This document shows, piece after piece, positions 29,442 through 42,398 of a stretch of 64,000 bases of DNA (its first letter is position 1; every line of letters begins with the position of its first letter). The translations under genes were made by a program, and so were the position numbers. The stretch is from Bryobacteraceae bacterium (lineage in GTDB: Bacteria > Acidobacteriota > Terriglobia > Bryobacterales > Bryobacteraceae), in the NCBI GenBank assembly GCA_026002855.1, contig BPGD01000001.1:1992001-2056000 (forward strand). Reading direction: 5' to 3'. The notes below the pieces were generated by a model. It did not search any database, was not told where the DNA came from, and saw only the letters and a list, made by a program, of their open reading frames with translations.

Positions 29442-29900
29442 TCACGGGGTCTGGGCCGCCGCGGATTCGCGGATCACGCGGACGCGGGAAAAACCTTCCT
29501 CCGGCGCGGGGATCTCCAGCCGCGCCGCCATGCGGTCCAGCGCCTCCTCCGGCACCACGCGCTCCCGCAGCCGGTTGCGGCGGCGGCATTCTTCCAGCGG
29601 CACGTCCATGAAGACGGCCTCCATTTCGCAGTCGAGCAGCTCGGCCAGACGGATCCACGCCCGCCGCTCGCGCCGCGTAATGGAGGTGGCGTCAATCCAG
29701 GTCTCTTTGACGCCCGCGGCAACGCGCATCCGCACGATCTCGCGCAGCAGGCGGAACACGAGCCGGTTGACGTTCTGGTTGGATTCGTCGCCGGTCAGCA
29801 GCGCCCGCATCTGGTCGCTCGACAGCGCCGCGATGCCCTGTTTCGAAAGCCACGTCGTCTTGCCGGATCCGGGCAGGCCCACCATCAGCACCAGCTTCAT
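29442..29900 (-). CDS. Small P-loop kinase (AAA_33/polynucleotide kinase-like)
   Basis: The 152-residue protein opens directly with Walker A (VLMVGLPGSGKTTW), followed by SSDQMRALLTGDE. A Walker-B-like ETWIDATSITRRERRAW and the Arg-rich lid CRRRNRLRER come next. This layout fits single-domain kinases of the AAA_33/PNK/zeta-like group that phosphorylate nucleic-acid ends or small molecules; the substrate cannot be told. I use the ATG at 29900, two residues before the beta-strand leading to the P-loop, instead of the longer in-frame start. It is divergent from the heparinase-like gene. Confidence 0.75.
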   Translation of the reverse strand: MKLVLMVGLPGSGKTTWLSKQGIAALSSDQMRALLTGDESNQNVNRLVFRLLREIVRMRVAAGVKETWIDATSITRRERRAWIRLAELLDCEMEAVFMDVPLEECRRRNRLRERVVPEEALDRMAARLEIPAPEEGFSRVRVIRESAAAQTP

Positions 29901-29944
29901 CAAGACCCAGTATGTCCTCTCTGGCGCCGCCTGCACACGTGCGA

Positions 29945-29950
29945 TACAGT
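29945..29950 (+). promoter_or_regulatory. -10-like TACAGT placed for leaderless transcription
   Basis: TACAGT is followed by GCTGGC and the ATG at 29957. It would drive the heparinase/epimerase/DHDPS operon. Confidence 0.5.
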
Positions 29951-29956
29951 GCTGGC

Positions 29957-31888
29957 ATGGCCGCCTTCACCCGCCGCGCATTCGTTGGATCTCCCGCCCT
30001 GGCGCTGGCCCAGACGCTGCCCGCGCCTCCGGAACGAAAGCTGCTGGCCTCGCGGATTCCGACCGAGATGCTGCGCCGGGCCGTGCGCCCGCCGGAAGGC
30101 TGGCATCCGTGGCCCACGGCCGAAGAGCGCGCGCCATGGCAGGAGCTGCCCGAGGAACTGAAGACCGCCGTCGCGTCGGCCGCCGAAAAACAGCTCGGCG
30201 CAGACTGGCCCTCGCTCACCGCGAGCCTGTTCCTTCAGTATGCGCGCGAAGGCAACCGCTCGCGGTATGAGAGCGTGCGGCGGGCGCGGCGCGACCGGCT
30301 GACGCTGGCGGCGCTGGCCGAATGCATCGAGGGGCGCGGCCGGTTCCTGGATGACGTGCTTGACGGCCTCTGGCTGGTGTGCGAAGAGTCCTTCTGGGGC
30401 GTGCCTGCGCATGTCGGCGCGCAGAAGGCCGGCAATACGCTGCCCGACGTCGGCGAGCCCATCGTCGATCTGTTTGCCGCCGAGACCTCGGCCACGCTCG
30501 CCTGGGTCGATTATCTGCTGGGCGCAAGGCTTCAGCGGATTTCGAAACTGGTTCGGCCGCGGATCCGCGCCGAAATCCGCCGCCGCATTCTCGATCCGCT
30601 CCTCGTGCGCGACGACTTCTGGTGGCTGGGGTTCAGCGGCAGGCGGGCGGTGAACAACTGGAACCCGTGGATCAATTCCAACTGGCTCAGCTCGGTGCTG
30701 CTGGTGGAAACCGACCCGGAACGCCGCCTTGCAGCGCTCCACCGGATTGTGCGCTCGCTCGACCGCTTCCTCGACTCCTACCACGACGACGGCGCCTGCG
30801 ACGAAGGACCAGGATACTGGAACCGCGCCGGCGCCTCGCTGTTCGACTGTCTGGACCTGCTGCATTCAGCCTCCGGCGGCGCGATCGACGTCTTCACGCT
30901 GCCGCTGGTGCGCGAGATGGGCGCCTACATTTACCGCGCCCATATCGCCGGCCCGTGGTATCTCAACTTCGCCGACGCCTCGGCCCATGCAAGCCCGGAT
31001 CCGGTGCTCGTGTGGCGTTACGGCCAGCGCGTGCGCGACCCGCGCCTGGAGGCTTTCGGCGCCTGGCTGGCCGGGCGCGAGAAGAATCCGCTGCGGCTCG
31101 CCGTGCATGAATCCATGTGGCGGTCGCTTCAGTCTTTGTTTCATTTCGCCCGAGTGCGCTCGGCCGCGGCAGGCGCGCGGCCGCCGCTGGTGGCCGACGT
31201 CATCCTGCCGGGCACGCAGGTCTTTGCCGCGCGTCTGCGGGAAGGCTCGGAAGAAGGGTTTTACGTGGCCGCGCAGGGCGGGCACAACGCGGAGAGCCAC
31301 AATCACAACGACGTCGGCAACTTCGTCGTCTTCTGCGACGGCGAGCCCGTCTTCATCGACATCGGCGTGGAGACCTATTCGGCGAAGACCTTTTCGGCGC
31401 AGCGTTATGAGATCTGGACGATGCAGTCGGCATGGCACAACTGCCCGACGATCAACGGCGTGATGCAGGCAGCCGGCCGGCAGTACGAAGCGCGCGATTT
31501 CCGCGCCCAACCGGGCACGGTGTCGATGGACATTGCGGCCGCCTGGCCGCGCGAGGCCGGCTGCTCCGTCTGGAGGCGCACGCTGCGGCTGGACCGCAGC
31601 GCCAACCGCATTGCGCTGCGTGATGAGTTCGAACTCTCACGCCGCGATTCGGTGGAGTGGAACTTCATCACCCACCGCGTGCCAAAACAGGAAGCACCGG
31701 GCCGGGCCGTGCTCGATGGCCGCTACTTGCTTGCCTTCGACCCTTCGCTGCGGCTTTCCGTCGACGAACACAGCGCGGAGGACCCGCGCCTGCGGCCCAT
31801 CTGGGGCCCGGTGGTGCGCCGTCTGCGGCTGCGGCTGGAAGCGCCGCCCGCCCGCGGGACATATACTTTCAACATCGGACTCGCATGA
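29957..31888 (+). CDS. Exported heparinase II/III-like protein
   Basis: The 643-residue protein starts with a Tat-like signal (FTRRAFVGSPALALAQ). A large all-alpha toroid domain follows, with NNWNPWINSNWL and DDGACDEGPGYWNRAG. The C-terminal beta-sandwich contains AESHNHNDVGNFVVF, the characteristic HNHxDxGxF block of heparinase II/III proteins. Such enzymes cleave acidic polysaccharides such as heparan, alginate or related polymers by beta-elimination. It is the first gene of a three-gene set whose other members could process the resulting unsaturated acidic sugar. The ATG follows a TACAGT hexamer at 6 bases, and the stop overlaps the next ATG. Confidence 0.85.
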   Translation: MAAFTRRAFVGSPALALAQTLPAPPERKLLASRIPTEMLRRAVRPPEGWHPWPTAEERAPWQELPEELKTAVASAAEKQLGADWPSLTASLFLQYAREGNRSRYESVRRARRDRLTLAALAECIEGRGRFLDDVLDGLWLVCEESFWGVPAHVGAQKAGNTLPDVGEPIVDLFAAETSATLAWVDYLLGARLQRISKLVRPRIRAEIRRRILDPLLVRDDFWWLGFSGRRAVNNWNPWINSNWLSSVLLVETDPERRLAALHRIVRSLDRFLDSYHDDGACDEGPGYWNRAGASLFDCLDLLHSASGGAIDVFTLPLVREMGAYIYRAHIAGPWYLNFADASAHASPDPVLVWRYGQRVRDPRLEAFGAWLAGREKNPLRLAVHESMWRSLQSLFHFARVRSAAAGARPPLVADVILPGTQVFAARLREGSEEGFYVAAQGGHNAESHNHNDVGNFVVFCDGEPVFIDIGVETYSAKTFSAQRYEIWTMQSAWHNCPTINGVMQAAGRQYEARDFRAQPGTVSMDIAAAWPREAGCSVWRRTLRLDRSANRIALRDEFELSRRDSVEWNFITHRVPKQEAPGRAVLDGRYLLAFDPSLRLSVDEHSAEDPRLRPIWGPVVRRLRLRLEAPPARGTYTFNIGLA

Positions 31889-32904
31889 TCACTTCGGAAG
31901 CGGAACTCGAAAGCGTGCTCTCGGCGCCGTCAGCCGCCGACATCGATGCGCTGCGCGCGATGGAGGGCCCGCTGCTCATCCTCGGCGCCGCGGGCAAGAT
32001 GGGGCCGTCGCTGGCGCACCGCGCGCGGCGCGCGCTCGACGCGGCGGAAAACCGCGCCGCCGTCATCGCCGTCAGCCGTTTCTCCAGTCCGGCCGTGCGC
32101 GACCAGCTCCGCCAGTGGGGCGTGGAGACCATCGAGTGCGATCTGCTCGAGCCAGGCGCGCTGGACCGGCTGCCCGATGCGCCCAACGTGATCTTCATGG
32201 CGGCCCGCAAGTTCGGATCCACGGACAATCCCTCGCTGACGTGGGCGATCAATACGTATCTGCCCGGACTGGTGGCGCACCGCTGGCGCGAGTCCCGCAT
32301 CGTCGCCTTCTCCTCCGGCAATGTCTATCCGCTGGTGCCCGTCTCCAGCGGCGGAGCCACCGAGCAGACGCCGCCGGACCCGCTGGGCGAGTACGCGCAG
32401 TCGGTGCTCGGCCGCGAGCGGATGTTTGAGTACGTCTCGCGGCAGTACGGCACGCCGGTGGCGCTGCTGCGGCTGAACTATGCGGTGGAGCTGCGCTATG
32501 GGGTGCTGGTGGACATCGCGCTGAAAGTCCGCGACCGCCGCCCGGTGGACCTCAACATGGGCCACGTAAATGTCCTCTGGCAGGGCGATGCCAACTCGGT
32601 GGCCCTGCGCTGCCTCCAGCGGACCTCGTCGCCGCCGTTCGTGCTCAACCTCACCGGGCCGGAAACGCTGCGCGTCCGCGACATCGCCCGCGAATTCGGC
32701 AAACGCTTCGGCGTGGAGCCGCAGTTCGTCGGCGCCGAGCACCCCACCGCATTGCTGAACAACGCCTCGCTCTGCCACCGCCTCTTCGGCCTGCCGTCGC
32801 TGCGCGCGCAGGACCTCATCGATCTGACCGCCACGTGGATCCTCCGCGGCGGCACGGTGTGGAGCAAGCCGACCCATTTTGAAGTCCGCGAAGGAAAGTT
32901 CTGA
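31885..32904 (+). CDS. NAD-dependent epimerase/dehydratase family protein
   Basis: The 339-residue short-chain dehydrogenase of the extended type has a Rossmann motif LLILGAAGKMGPS, an N-terminal helix, and the conserved FSSGNVYPLV block. The usual YxxxK is present in altered form: GEYAQSVLGRE has Tyr but no Lys at the fourth following position. It probably acts on a sugar or uronate. The start codon overlaps the heparinase stop (ATGA), so translation is coupled. The DHDPS-like gene follows 3 bases later. Confidence 0.8.
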   Translation: MITSEAELESVLSAPSAADIDALRAMEGPLLILGAAGKMGPSLAHRARRALDAAENRAAVIAVSRFSSPAVRDQLRQWGVETIECDLLEPGALDRLPDAPNVIFMAARKFGSTDNPSLTWAINTYLPGLVAHRWRESRIVAFSSGNVYPLVPVSSGGATEQTPPDPLGEYAQSVLGRERMFEYVSRQYGTPVALLRLNYAVELRYGVLVDIALKVRDRRPVDLNMGHVNVLWQGDANSVALRCLQRTSSPPFVLNLTGPETLRVRDIAREFGKRFGVEPQFVGAEHPTALLNNASLCHRLFGLPSLRAQDLIDLTATWILRGGTVWSKPTHFEVREGKF

Positions 32905-32907
32905 TCC

Positions 32908-33876
32908 ATGTCCTGGCTCGACCGACTGCGGCAGGGCCTTGTCATCCCGGCCCATCCCCTCTGCCTGACGCCCGAGCGGCGGTTTGACGAAGAACGGCAA
33001 CGCGCCCTGACGCGCTACTATCTCGACTCGGGCGCCGGCGGCCTCGCCGTCGGCGTGCACACCACGCAGTTCGCGATCCGCGCCCCGGAGCACGGGCTGC
33101 TCGAGCCGGTGTTGCGAGCCGCCGCTGAGGAAGCGCGCGGCCGAGACGCGGTGCTCGTCGCGGGCATCTGCGGCCCGGCGGCGCAGGCGCTGCGCGAGGC
33201 CGAACGGGCGCGCTCGCTGGGCTACCACTGCGGGCTCGTGTCGCTGGCGGCGCTGCGGGAGGCGGGCATCGACCAGCTTGTCGCGCACATCGCCGAAATC
33301 GGCCGCGTGATTCCCGTCTTCGGCTTCTATCTCCAGCCGGCCGTCGGCGGACGCGTGCTGCCATACGGGTTCTGGCGGCGCGTGGCGGAGCTGGAGTGCC
33401 TCGTCGCCATCAAGATTGCGCCGTTCAACCGCTATCAGACCGTCGAGGTGGTGCGCGCCGTGGCCGAATCGGGCCGCGCGCGGGAGATCGCCCTCTATAC
33501 GGGTAATGACGACAACATCGTCGCCGATCTGCTGACGCCGTTCCACTTCAACGGCGTGACGCTGCGCATCCGCGGCGGGCTGCTGGGCCAGTGGGCGGTG
33601 GGCACAAAGAGCGCCGTGTCCCTGCTGCGGCGCGTGCACGAAGGGCAGAACCCGGCGCTGCTGCTCTCGCTGGGCGTGCAGCTCACCGACCTCAACGGGG
33701 CGCTGTTCGACGCCGTCAACGGCTTTCGCGGCTGCATTGCGGGGATCCACGAGGTGCTGGTGCGCCAGGGCCGCATGGCCTCGCGCGCCTGCCTCGACCC
33801 GCACGAGGATCTCTCGCCCGGCCAGAAGGAGGAGATCGACCGCGTAATGGCGGCCTATCCGCACCTGCTCGAGTGA
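32908..33876 (+). CDS. Dihydrodipicolinate synthase/N-acetylneuraminate lyase family protein
   Basis: The 322-residue TIM-barrel protein resembles the DHDPS/NAL superfamily. VAIKIAPFNRYQ carries the Schiff-base Lys position (normally in IKExS), and the protein opens with a typical LVIPAHPLCL strand and AGGLAVGVHTTQF. Members add or remove pyruvate from keto-acids or aldehydes. Next to a polysaccharide lyase and an epimerase, a role as an aldolase for a keto-sugar acid fits. GGAAAG lies upstream of the ATG. Confidence 0.8.
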   Translation: MSWLDRLRQGLVIPAHPLCLTPERRFDEERQRALTRYYLDSGAGGLAVGVHTTQFAIRAPEHGLLEPVLRAAAEEARGRDAVLVAGICGPAAQALREAERARSLGYHCGLVSLAALREAGIDQLVAHIAEIGRVIPVFGFYLQPAVGGRVLPYGFWRRVAELECLVAIKIAPFNRYQTVEVVRAVAESGRAREIALYTGNDDNIVADLLTPFHFNGVTLRIRGGLLGQWAVGTKSAVSLLRRVHEGQNPALLLSLGVQLTDLNGALFDAVNGFRGCIAGIHEVLVRQGRMASRACLDPHEDLSPGQKEEIDRVMAAYPHLLE

Positions 33877-33922
33877 CTGGTTTCTGCGGAATCTGTTTTT
33901 CGCAGCCTGAACTGGCGGTCTC

Positions 33923-33951
33923 TTGACATGCGTACCGCCATGGGATCAAAT
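33923..33951 (+). promoter_or_regulatory. Promoter of the toxin-antitoxin pair
   Basis: TTGACA (33923-33928) and TCAAAT (33946-33951) are 17 bases apart, a strong sigma70-type match immediately upstream of the toxin-like frame. Transcription would begin near 33958. Confidence 0.55.
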
Positions 33952-34076
33952 GATACCAGGCCGGGCGGCCGGCGAGGCGCCCTCCAGGGAAGCATTCGGA
34001 CGCGGCCGGCCCGGAAGCGGCGCTGCGGCATTTCCTGCGCGCGGTCGACAAGGATTGGGTCGACATCCATCCGAGG

Positions 34077-34322
34077 GTGCTTGATCGGCTCCACGAACTC
34101 GGCCTTTCGGTGGGCCACGTCCGAGATGCGCTCAAGGATATCGCCGAAGAGGTTCGGATGTCGCACTGGAATCCAGTCGCCGGGTCCTGGGATCTTCCCG
34201 GACATGCCTTTGTATGGGACTCGGCCCGCTTCGGGCGCAGGATATATTTGAAATTCAGGCTCGAGGGCAAGCGCCCGAACGTTGTGTTGTCTTCGCTTCA
34301 TCCGGCCGATTATCGAGAGTGA
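34077..34322 (+). CDS. MqsR-like toxin, 5' end uncertain
   Basis: The 81-residue frame beginning at the only canonical in-frame start (GTG 34077) ends FRLEGKRPNVVLSSLHPADYRE. It contains MSHWNPVAGSWDLPGHAFVWD and RIYLKFRLEG, which resembles the RNase toxins of the MqsR group (basic, with a 'W..D..R....YLKF' core). The frame is open upstream to 33954 and stays protein-like (ALRHFLRAVDKDWVDIHPRV), but that stretch holds no ATG, GTG or TTG. The true start could be non-canonical, or the 5' end could be damaged. The partner antitoxin gene follows after 9 bases. The family call rests largely on that pairing. Confidence 0.5.
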   Translation: MLDRLHELGLSVGHVRDALKDIAEEVRMSHWNPVAGSWDLPGHAFVWDSARFGRRIYLKFRLEGKRPNVVLSSLHPADYRE

Positions 34323-34331
34323 GGAATTCCC

Positions 34332-34844
34332 ATGAAGTGCGTGGACTGCGGCAAGGGCCGCATGGTGATGAAGCGTGTCAGGGTGCCGCATGAGATCCGG
34401 GGTGTCCGCTTCGAGGTGGAGGACGAGGCGAGAGTCTGCTCCCATTGCGGATTCATCACCATTCCGCTGGCCCAGGCTGATCGACACGGACGCCTGGTGG
34501 ATGAGACATACCGGCGCCTGGCCGGCATCCTCACCGCAGAGGAGATCCGGCAGGTGCGGCGGCGGCTGAAGATGAGCCAAAGGGAGTTCGCAGAGTACCT
34601 TGGCGTCGGCGAAGCCAGCGTCAAGCGCTGGGAGACAGGCGTTCTCCCCGACAGAAGCAGCAGCGACCTGATCCGCCTGAAGACGGATCCCGAAGCCGCG
34701 CGGCAAAACTGGGTCCAATTGAGGTCGCTTCTCAAGCAGACCGGACACGCGGACATGCGGCCCAGCAAACCGGCGCGACGCGTCTCTCCCAGGCCCGGTG
34801 TGTCCGGCCCCCGGCGCGGTGCCGCATCCCGCGGCAGGAGTTGA
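34332..34844 (+). CDS. MqsA/YgiT-type antitoxin: zinc finger plus HTH
   Basis: The 170-residue protein has an N-terminal YgiT-type zinc site (CVDCGKG ... CSHCGF, two CxxC pairs at residues 2-5 and about 36-39). An XRE-type helix-turn-helix follows with [25 protein letters not shown]. This is the MqsA architecture. It should bind the toxin through its zinc domain and the operator through the HTH, repressing its own promoter. The C-terminal 35 residues are basic, Pro/Arg-rich and longer than usual. GAGGAA precedes the ATG. Confidence 0.85.
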   Translation: MKCVDCGKGRMVMKRVRVPHEIRGVRFEVEDEARVCSHCGFITIPLAQADRHGRLVDETYRRLAGILTAEEIRQVRRRLKMSQREFAEYLGVGEASVKRWETGVLPDRSSSDLIRLKTDPEAARQNWVQLRSLLKQTGHADMRPSKPARRVSPRPGVSGPRRGAASRGRS

Positions 34845-34848
34845 GAAA

Positions 34849-34866
34849 CCGGCCCGACGAGGCCGG
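34849..34866. terminator. GC hairpin between the antitoxin gene and gltD
   Basis: CCGGCC (34849-34854), a 6-base loop and GGCCGG (34861-34866) lie between two convergent genes. There is no T-run, so function as a bidirectional terminator is tentative. Confidence 0.4.
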
Positions 34867-34868
34867 CC

Positions 34869-36293
34869 TCACACCTCCGGCACCGGCTGGCTCATCAGCC
34901 ATTCGTGCACGCCTTCGGCCGCCCGGCGGCCTTCGGCGATCGCCCAGACGACCAGCGACTGGCCGCGGCGCGCGTCGCCCGCCGCGAACACGCCCGGCAC
35001 AGAGGTCATGAAATTCTCGTCCGCCTTCACGTTGCCCCGCGCGTCCAGCTCCACGCCGAGCTGCTCGATCAGACCGTTTTTCACCGGTCCCGTGAAGCCC
35101 ATCGCCAGCAGAACGAGCTCGGCTTCGTGAATCTCTTCTGTTCCAGGCAACGGCTCAAACTTCGGCGGCGGCCCCACGCGCACGGTGCGCACGGCGCGCA
35201 CGTGGCCGCGCTCGTCGCCCAGAAACTCGATGGTCGAGATGCTCCAGATGCGCTCGCCGCCCTCTTCGTGCGAGGTCTCCAGCCGCAACTGATACGGCCA
35301 CAGGGGCCAGGGCGTCTGCGGGCTGCGCTCGGAGGGCGGCATCGGCATGATCTCGAACTGCTTGATGGTTTTCGCGCCGTGGCGAATGGACGTGCCCAGG
35401 CAATCGGCGCCCGTGTCGCCGCCGCCGATGATGATGACGTTTTTCCCGGCGGCCGAAATCCACTGCTCCGGCGGAATCTCGTCGCCGGCATTGCGGCGGT
35501 TGTTCAGCGGCAGAAACTCCATCGCAAAGTGGATGCCCTTCAGTTCGCGCCCGGGCACGCACAGGTCGCGCGGCTGCTCGGCGCCGCCGGCCAGCACGAT
35601 GGCGTGGAACTGCCGCCGCAGCTCCTCCACGCTGATGTCGGCGCCGACGTGGCAGCGCGTGCGGAACACCACCCCTTCGGCCTCCATCTGCGCGATGCGG
35701 CGGTCGATGTGGTGCTTTTCCATCTTGAAGTCCGGAATGCCGTAGCGCAGCAGTCCGCCGATGCGGTCGTTTTTCTCGAACACCGTCACCAGATGGCCCT
35801 TGCGCGCCAGTTGCTGGGCGGCAGCGAGGCCCGCCGGGCCGGAGCCGACCACGGCCACGCGCTTGCCGGTGCGCTCCGGCGGCGGCTCGGGCTGGATCCA
35901 GCCCTCCCCCCAGGCGCGGTCGATGATGGCGCGCTCGATCGCCTTGATCGACACCGGCGGCTCGTTGATGCCCAGCACGCAGGACGCTTCGCACGGAGCC
36001 GGACAGATGCGCGAGGTGAATTCGGGAAAGTTGTTCGTCGCATGCAGCTCGCGAATGGCCTCGCGCCAGCGGCCCTTGTAGACGAGGTCGTTCCAGTCCG
36101 GAATCAGATTGGTGAGCGGACACCCCGTGTGGCAGAACGGCACGCCGCAGTCCATGCACCGCGCGCCCTGCCTGCGAACGCGGTCCTCGGACAGAGGCAC
36201 GTAGACCTCGAACCAGTCGCGGACGCGCTCCTCCACCGGGCGGCGCCCGAACGACTCCCGCTGATATTCCATGAAGCCTGTCGGCTTACCCAC
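34869..36293 (-). CDS. gltD: Glutamate synthase small subunit (NADPH-GOGAT beta)
   Basis: The 474-residue protein has the N-terminal Cys clusters [15 protein letters not shown] and CPAPCEASC for [4Fe-4S] centres. The FAD motif [13 protein letters not shown] and the NAD(P) motif [13 protein letters not shown] follow. It feeds electrons from NAD(P)H to GltB. The start is GTG at 36293, preceded by a strong AGGAGG. It lies 39 bases downstream of gltB on the same transcript. Length matches the family. Confidence 0.96.
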   Translation of the reverse strand: MGKPTGFMEYQRESFGRRPVEERVRDWFEVYVPLSEDRVRRQGARCMDCGVPFCHTGCPLTNLIPDWNDLVYKGRWREAIRELHATNNFPEFTSRICPAPCEASCVLGINEPPVSIKAIERAIIDRAWGEGWIQPEPPPERTGKRVAVVGSGPAGLAAAQQLARKGHLVTVFEKNDRIGGLLRYGIPDFKMEKHHIDRRIAQMEAEGVVFRTRCHVGADISVEELRRQFHAIVLAGGAEQPRDLCVPGRELKGIHFAMEFLPLNNRRNAGDEIPPEQWISAAGKNVIIIGGGDTGADCLGTSIRHGAKTIKQFEIMPMPPSERSPQTPWPLWPYQLRLETSHEEGGERIWSISTIEFLGDERGHVRAVRTVRVGPPPKFEPLPGTEEIHEAELVLLAMGFTGPVKNGLIEQLGVELDARGNVKADENFMTSVPGVFAAGDARRGQSLVVWAIAEGRRAAEGVHEWLMSQPVPEV

Positions 36294-36332
36294 GGCTCGT
36301 CCTCCTGAATGACATCTCGTGCGGCTGCCGGC

Positions 36333-40940
<4,608 letters not shown>

Positions 40941-40975
40941 GGGAACAGATCCAGTCTCGATCGGGGAGAAACCTC

Positions 40976-41004
40976 AGTATACGGCCCTTCCCAGAATTAG
41001 TCAA
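40976..41004 (-). promoter_or_regulatory. Sigma70-type promoter of gltB-gltD
   Basis: On the minus strand TTGACT (41004-40999), 17 bases, then TATACT (40981-40976) form a near-consensus promoter about 35 bases before the gltB ATG. The divergent LysR gene starts 56 bases upstream, so regulator sites probably overlap this region. Confidence 0.75.
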
Positions 41005-41059
41005 GTTGAATCTGCATGCTTGCTTTATCAAACTATCTTATGGTACAAACGACGGGGGT

Positions 41060-41938
41060 ATGGATCTCGACCAGCTTCAGCTCTTCCGTGACATCGCGCA
41101 GACGCGCTCCATCAGCCGCGGTGCGGCGATGAACGGGCTCACGCAGTCGGCCGCCAGCCAGGCGGTGCAGGAGATGGAGCGGCGGCTGGGCGTGCAGTTG
41201 CTGGACCGCTCGCGGCGCCCGCTCGTGGTGCTGCCGGCGGGACAGCTCCTGTACGACTTCGCGCGCGACGTGCTGCGGCGGCGGCAGGACCTGCTGGCGC
41301 AGCTGGAAGAGCTGAAGAACGAACCCGGCAGCGCAGTGCGCATTGCCGCCATTTACTCAGTGGGGCTGAACCAGATGAGCCGGCTCGAGGAGCAGTTCCG
41401 GCAGCGGATGCCCGGCGTGCGGATCGAGGTGAGCTATCTGCGGCCGGAGAAAGTCTATCAGGCGGTGGCCGAGGACCGGGTCGACCTGGGCCTCGTGAGC
41501 TATCCGTCCTCGACGCGCGAGGTGGCAGCCATCCCCTGGAAGGAAGAGCCGATGGTCATGGCCTGCAATCCGCACCACCGGCTGGCGGGCAGGGAACGGA
41601 TCTCGGTGGCCGAGCTCAGCGGCGAGGCCTTCATCGGATTTGACGAAGACCTGCCGATCAGCCGCGAGATCGAGCGGTTCCTGCGCGAGCACGGCGTGCG
41701 CGTCCAGGTGCCGCTGCGGTTTGACAACATTCAGAGCATGAAGGAGGCGCTGCGGATCGAGCCGGCTGTCGCCATCCTGCCGCTGCCGATGCTGGAGGAC
41801 GACGTGGCCGAAGGGCGGCTGGTGGCCGTGCCGCTGGCCGAGCCGCTGACGCGGCCGCTCGGCGTGCTTCAGCGGCGCAGGAAGGTATTGACCCGCGCGG
41901 CGCGTGCGTTTCTGGACGTGCTTCGCCAGGCCGCCTGA
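41060..41938 (+). CDS. LysR-family regulator divergent from gltB (GltC-like position)
   Basis: The 292-residue protein has an N-terminal winged HTH (LQLFRDIAQTRSISRGAAMNGLTQSAASQAVQEMERRLG) and a LysR substrate domain. It probably controls gltB-gltD in response to a nitrogen/carbon metabolite such as 2-oxoglutarate, by analogy with GltC; this is inferred from position only. I start it at the ATG at 41060 after GACGGGGG, since a longer frame would run back through the gltB promoter. It ends just before a strong bidirectional hairpin. Confidence 0.88.
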   Translation: MDLDQLQLFRDIAQTRSISRGAAMNGLTQSAASQAVQEMERRLGVQLLDRSRRPLVVLPAGQLLYDFARDVLRRRQDLLAQLEELKNEPGSAVRIAAIYSVGLNQMSRLEEQFRQRMPGVRIEVSYLRPEKVYQAVAEDRVDLGLVSYPSSTREVAAIPWKEEPMVMACNPHHRLAGRERISVAELSGEAFIGFDEDLPISREIERFLREHGVRVQVPLRFDNIQSMKEALRIEPAVAILPLPMLEDDVAEGRLVAVPLAEPLTRPLGVLQRRRKVLTRAARAFLDVLRQAA

Positions 41939-41952
41939 AGCGTGCAAAAACA

Positions 41953-41978
41953 CTGCGGGCTGCCAGGGCAGCCCGCAG
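41953..41978. terminator. Intrinsic terminator between the LysR gene and trxA
   Basis: A 12-base-pair perfect stem (CTGCGGGCTGCC with GGCAGCCCGCAG, loop AG) lies between convergent genes. On the minus strand it is followed by TGTTTTTG, so it should terminate trxA; the same A-tract precedes the stem on the plus strand. Confidence 0.8.
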
Positions 41979-42005
41979 GCAACGATTGAAGGATTGGTGC
42001 GCCGC

Positions 42006-42341
42006 TCAGGCGGCCAGATGCGGCTCGATCATGCGCACGAGCTCGGCCTTGCCGACTGCGCCCACGCGCTGGTCAACGACCTTGCCGCCGCGGAACAGCA
42101 ACAGCGTCGGGATCCCCCGAATCATGTAGCGCGCCGCCGTTTCGTTGTTGAAGTCAACATTCACTTTGCCCACTTTCAGCCGGCCGGCGTACTCGCCGGC
42201 AATGGCGTCCACGGTGGGCGCGATCATGCGGCACGGGGCGCACCATTCGGCCCAGAAGTCGACAAGCACAGGGAGGTCGCTTTTCAGGACCTCCTGGTCG
42301 AAATTCGCATCCGTCAATTCAACGATGTTTTGTCCTGCCAT
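42006..42341 (-). CDS. trxA: Thioredoxin with WCAPC active site
   Basis: The 111-residue protein has the complete thioredoxin fold: [44 protein letters not shown] with the cis-Pro, and a final helix. The active site is CAPC rather than the usual CGPC, which may shift its redox potential. It reduces protein disulfides in the cytoplasm. It lies downstream of glgA on the same strand with a 57-base gap and ends at a strong terminator. Its promoter is not obvious. Confidence 0.94.
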   Translation of the reverse strand: MAGQNIVELTDANFDQEVLKSDLPVLVDFWAEWCAPCRMIAPTVDAIAGEYAGRLKVGKVNVDFNNETAARYMIRGIPTLLLFRGGKVVDQRVGAVGKAELVRMIEPHLAA

Positions 42342-42398
42342 GGTGATTTGAAAAGGTCAGCTCCAGAAGGTTCTGATGATTCCCGGCAGGCACGGGTT

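Noticed and set aside
31862-31867. TATACT as a promoter for the epimerase gene at 31885
   Set aside because: It lies inside the heparinase coding region, spacing is 17 bases rather than 6, and the epimerase start overlaps the previous stop, so coupling explains it better.
34332-34844. Stand-alone XRE regulator
   Set aside because: The paired CxxC zinc site before the HTH and the small toxin-like gene 9 bases upstream favour an MqsA-type antitoxin.
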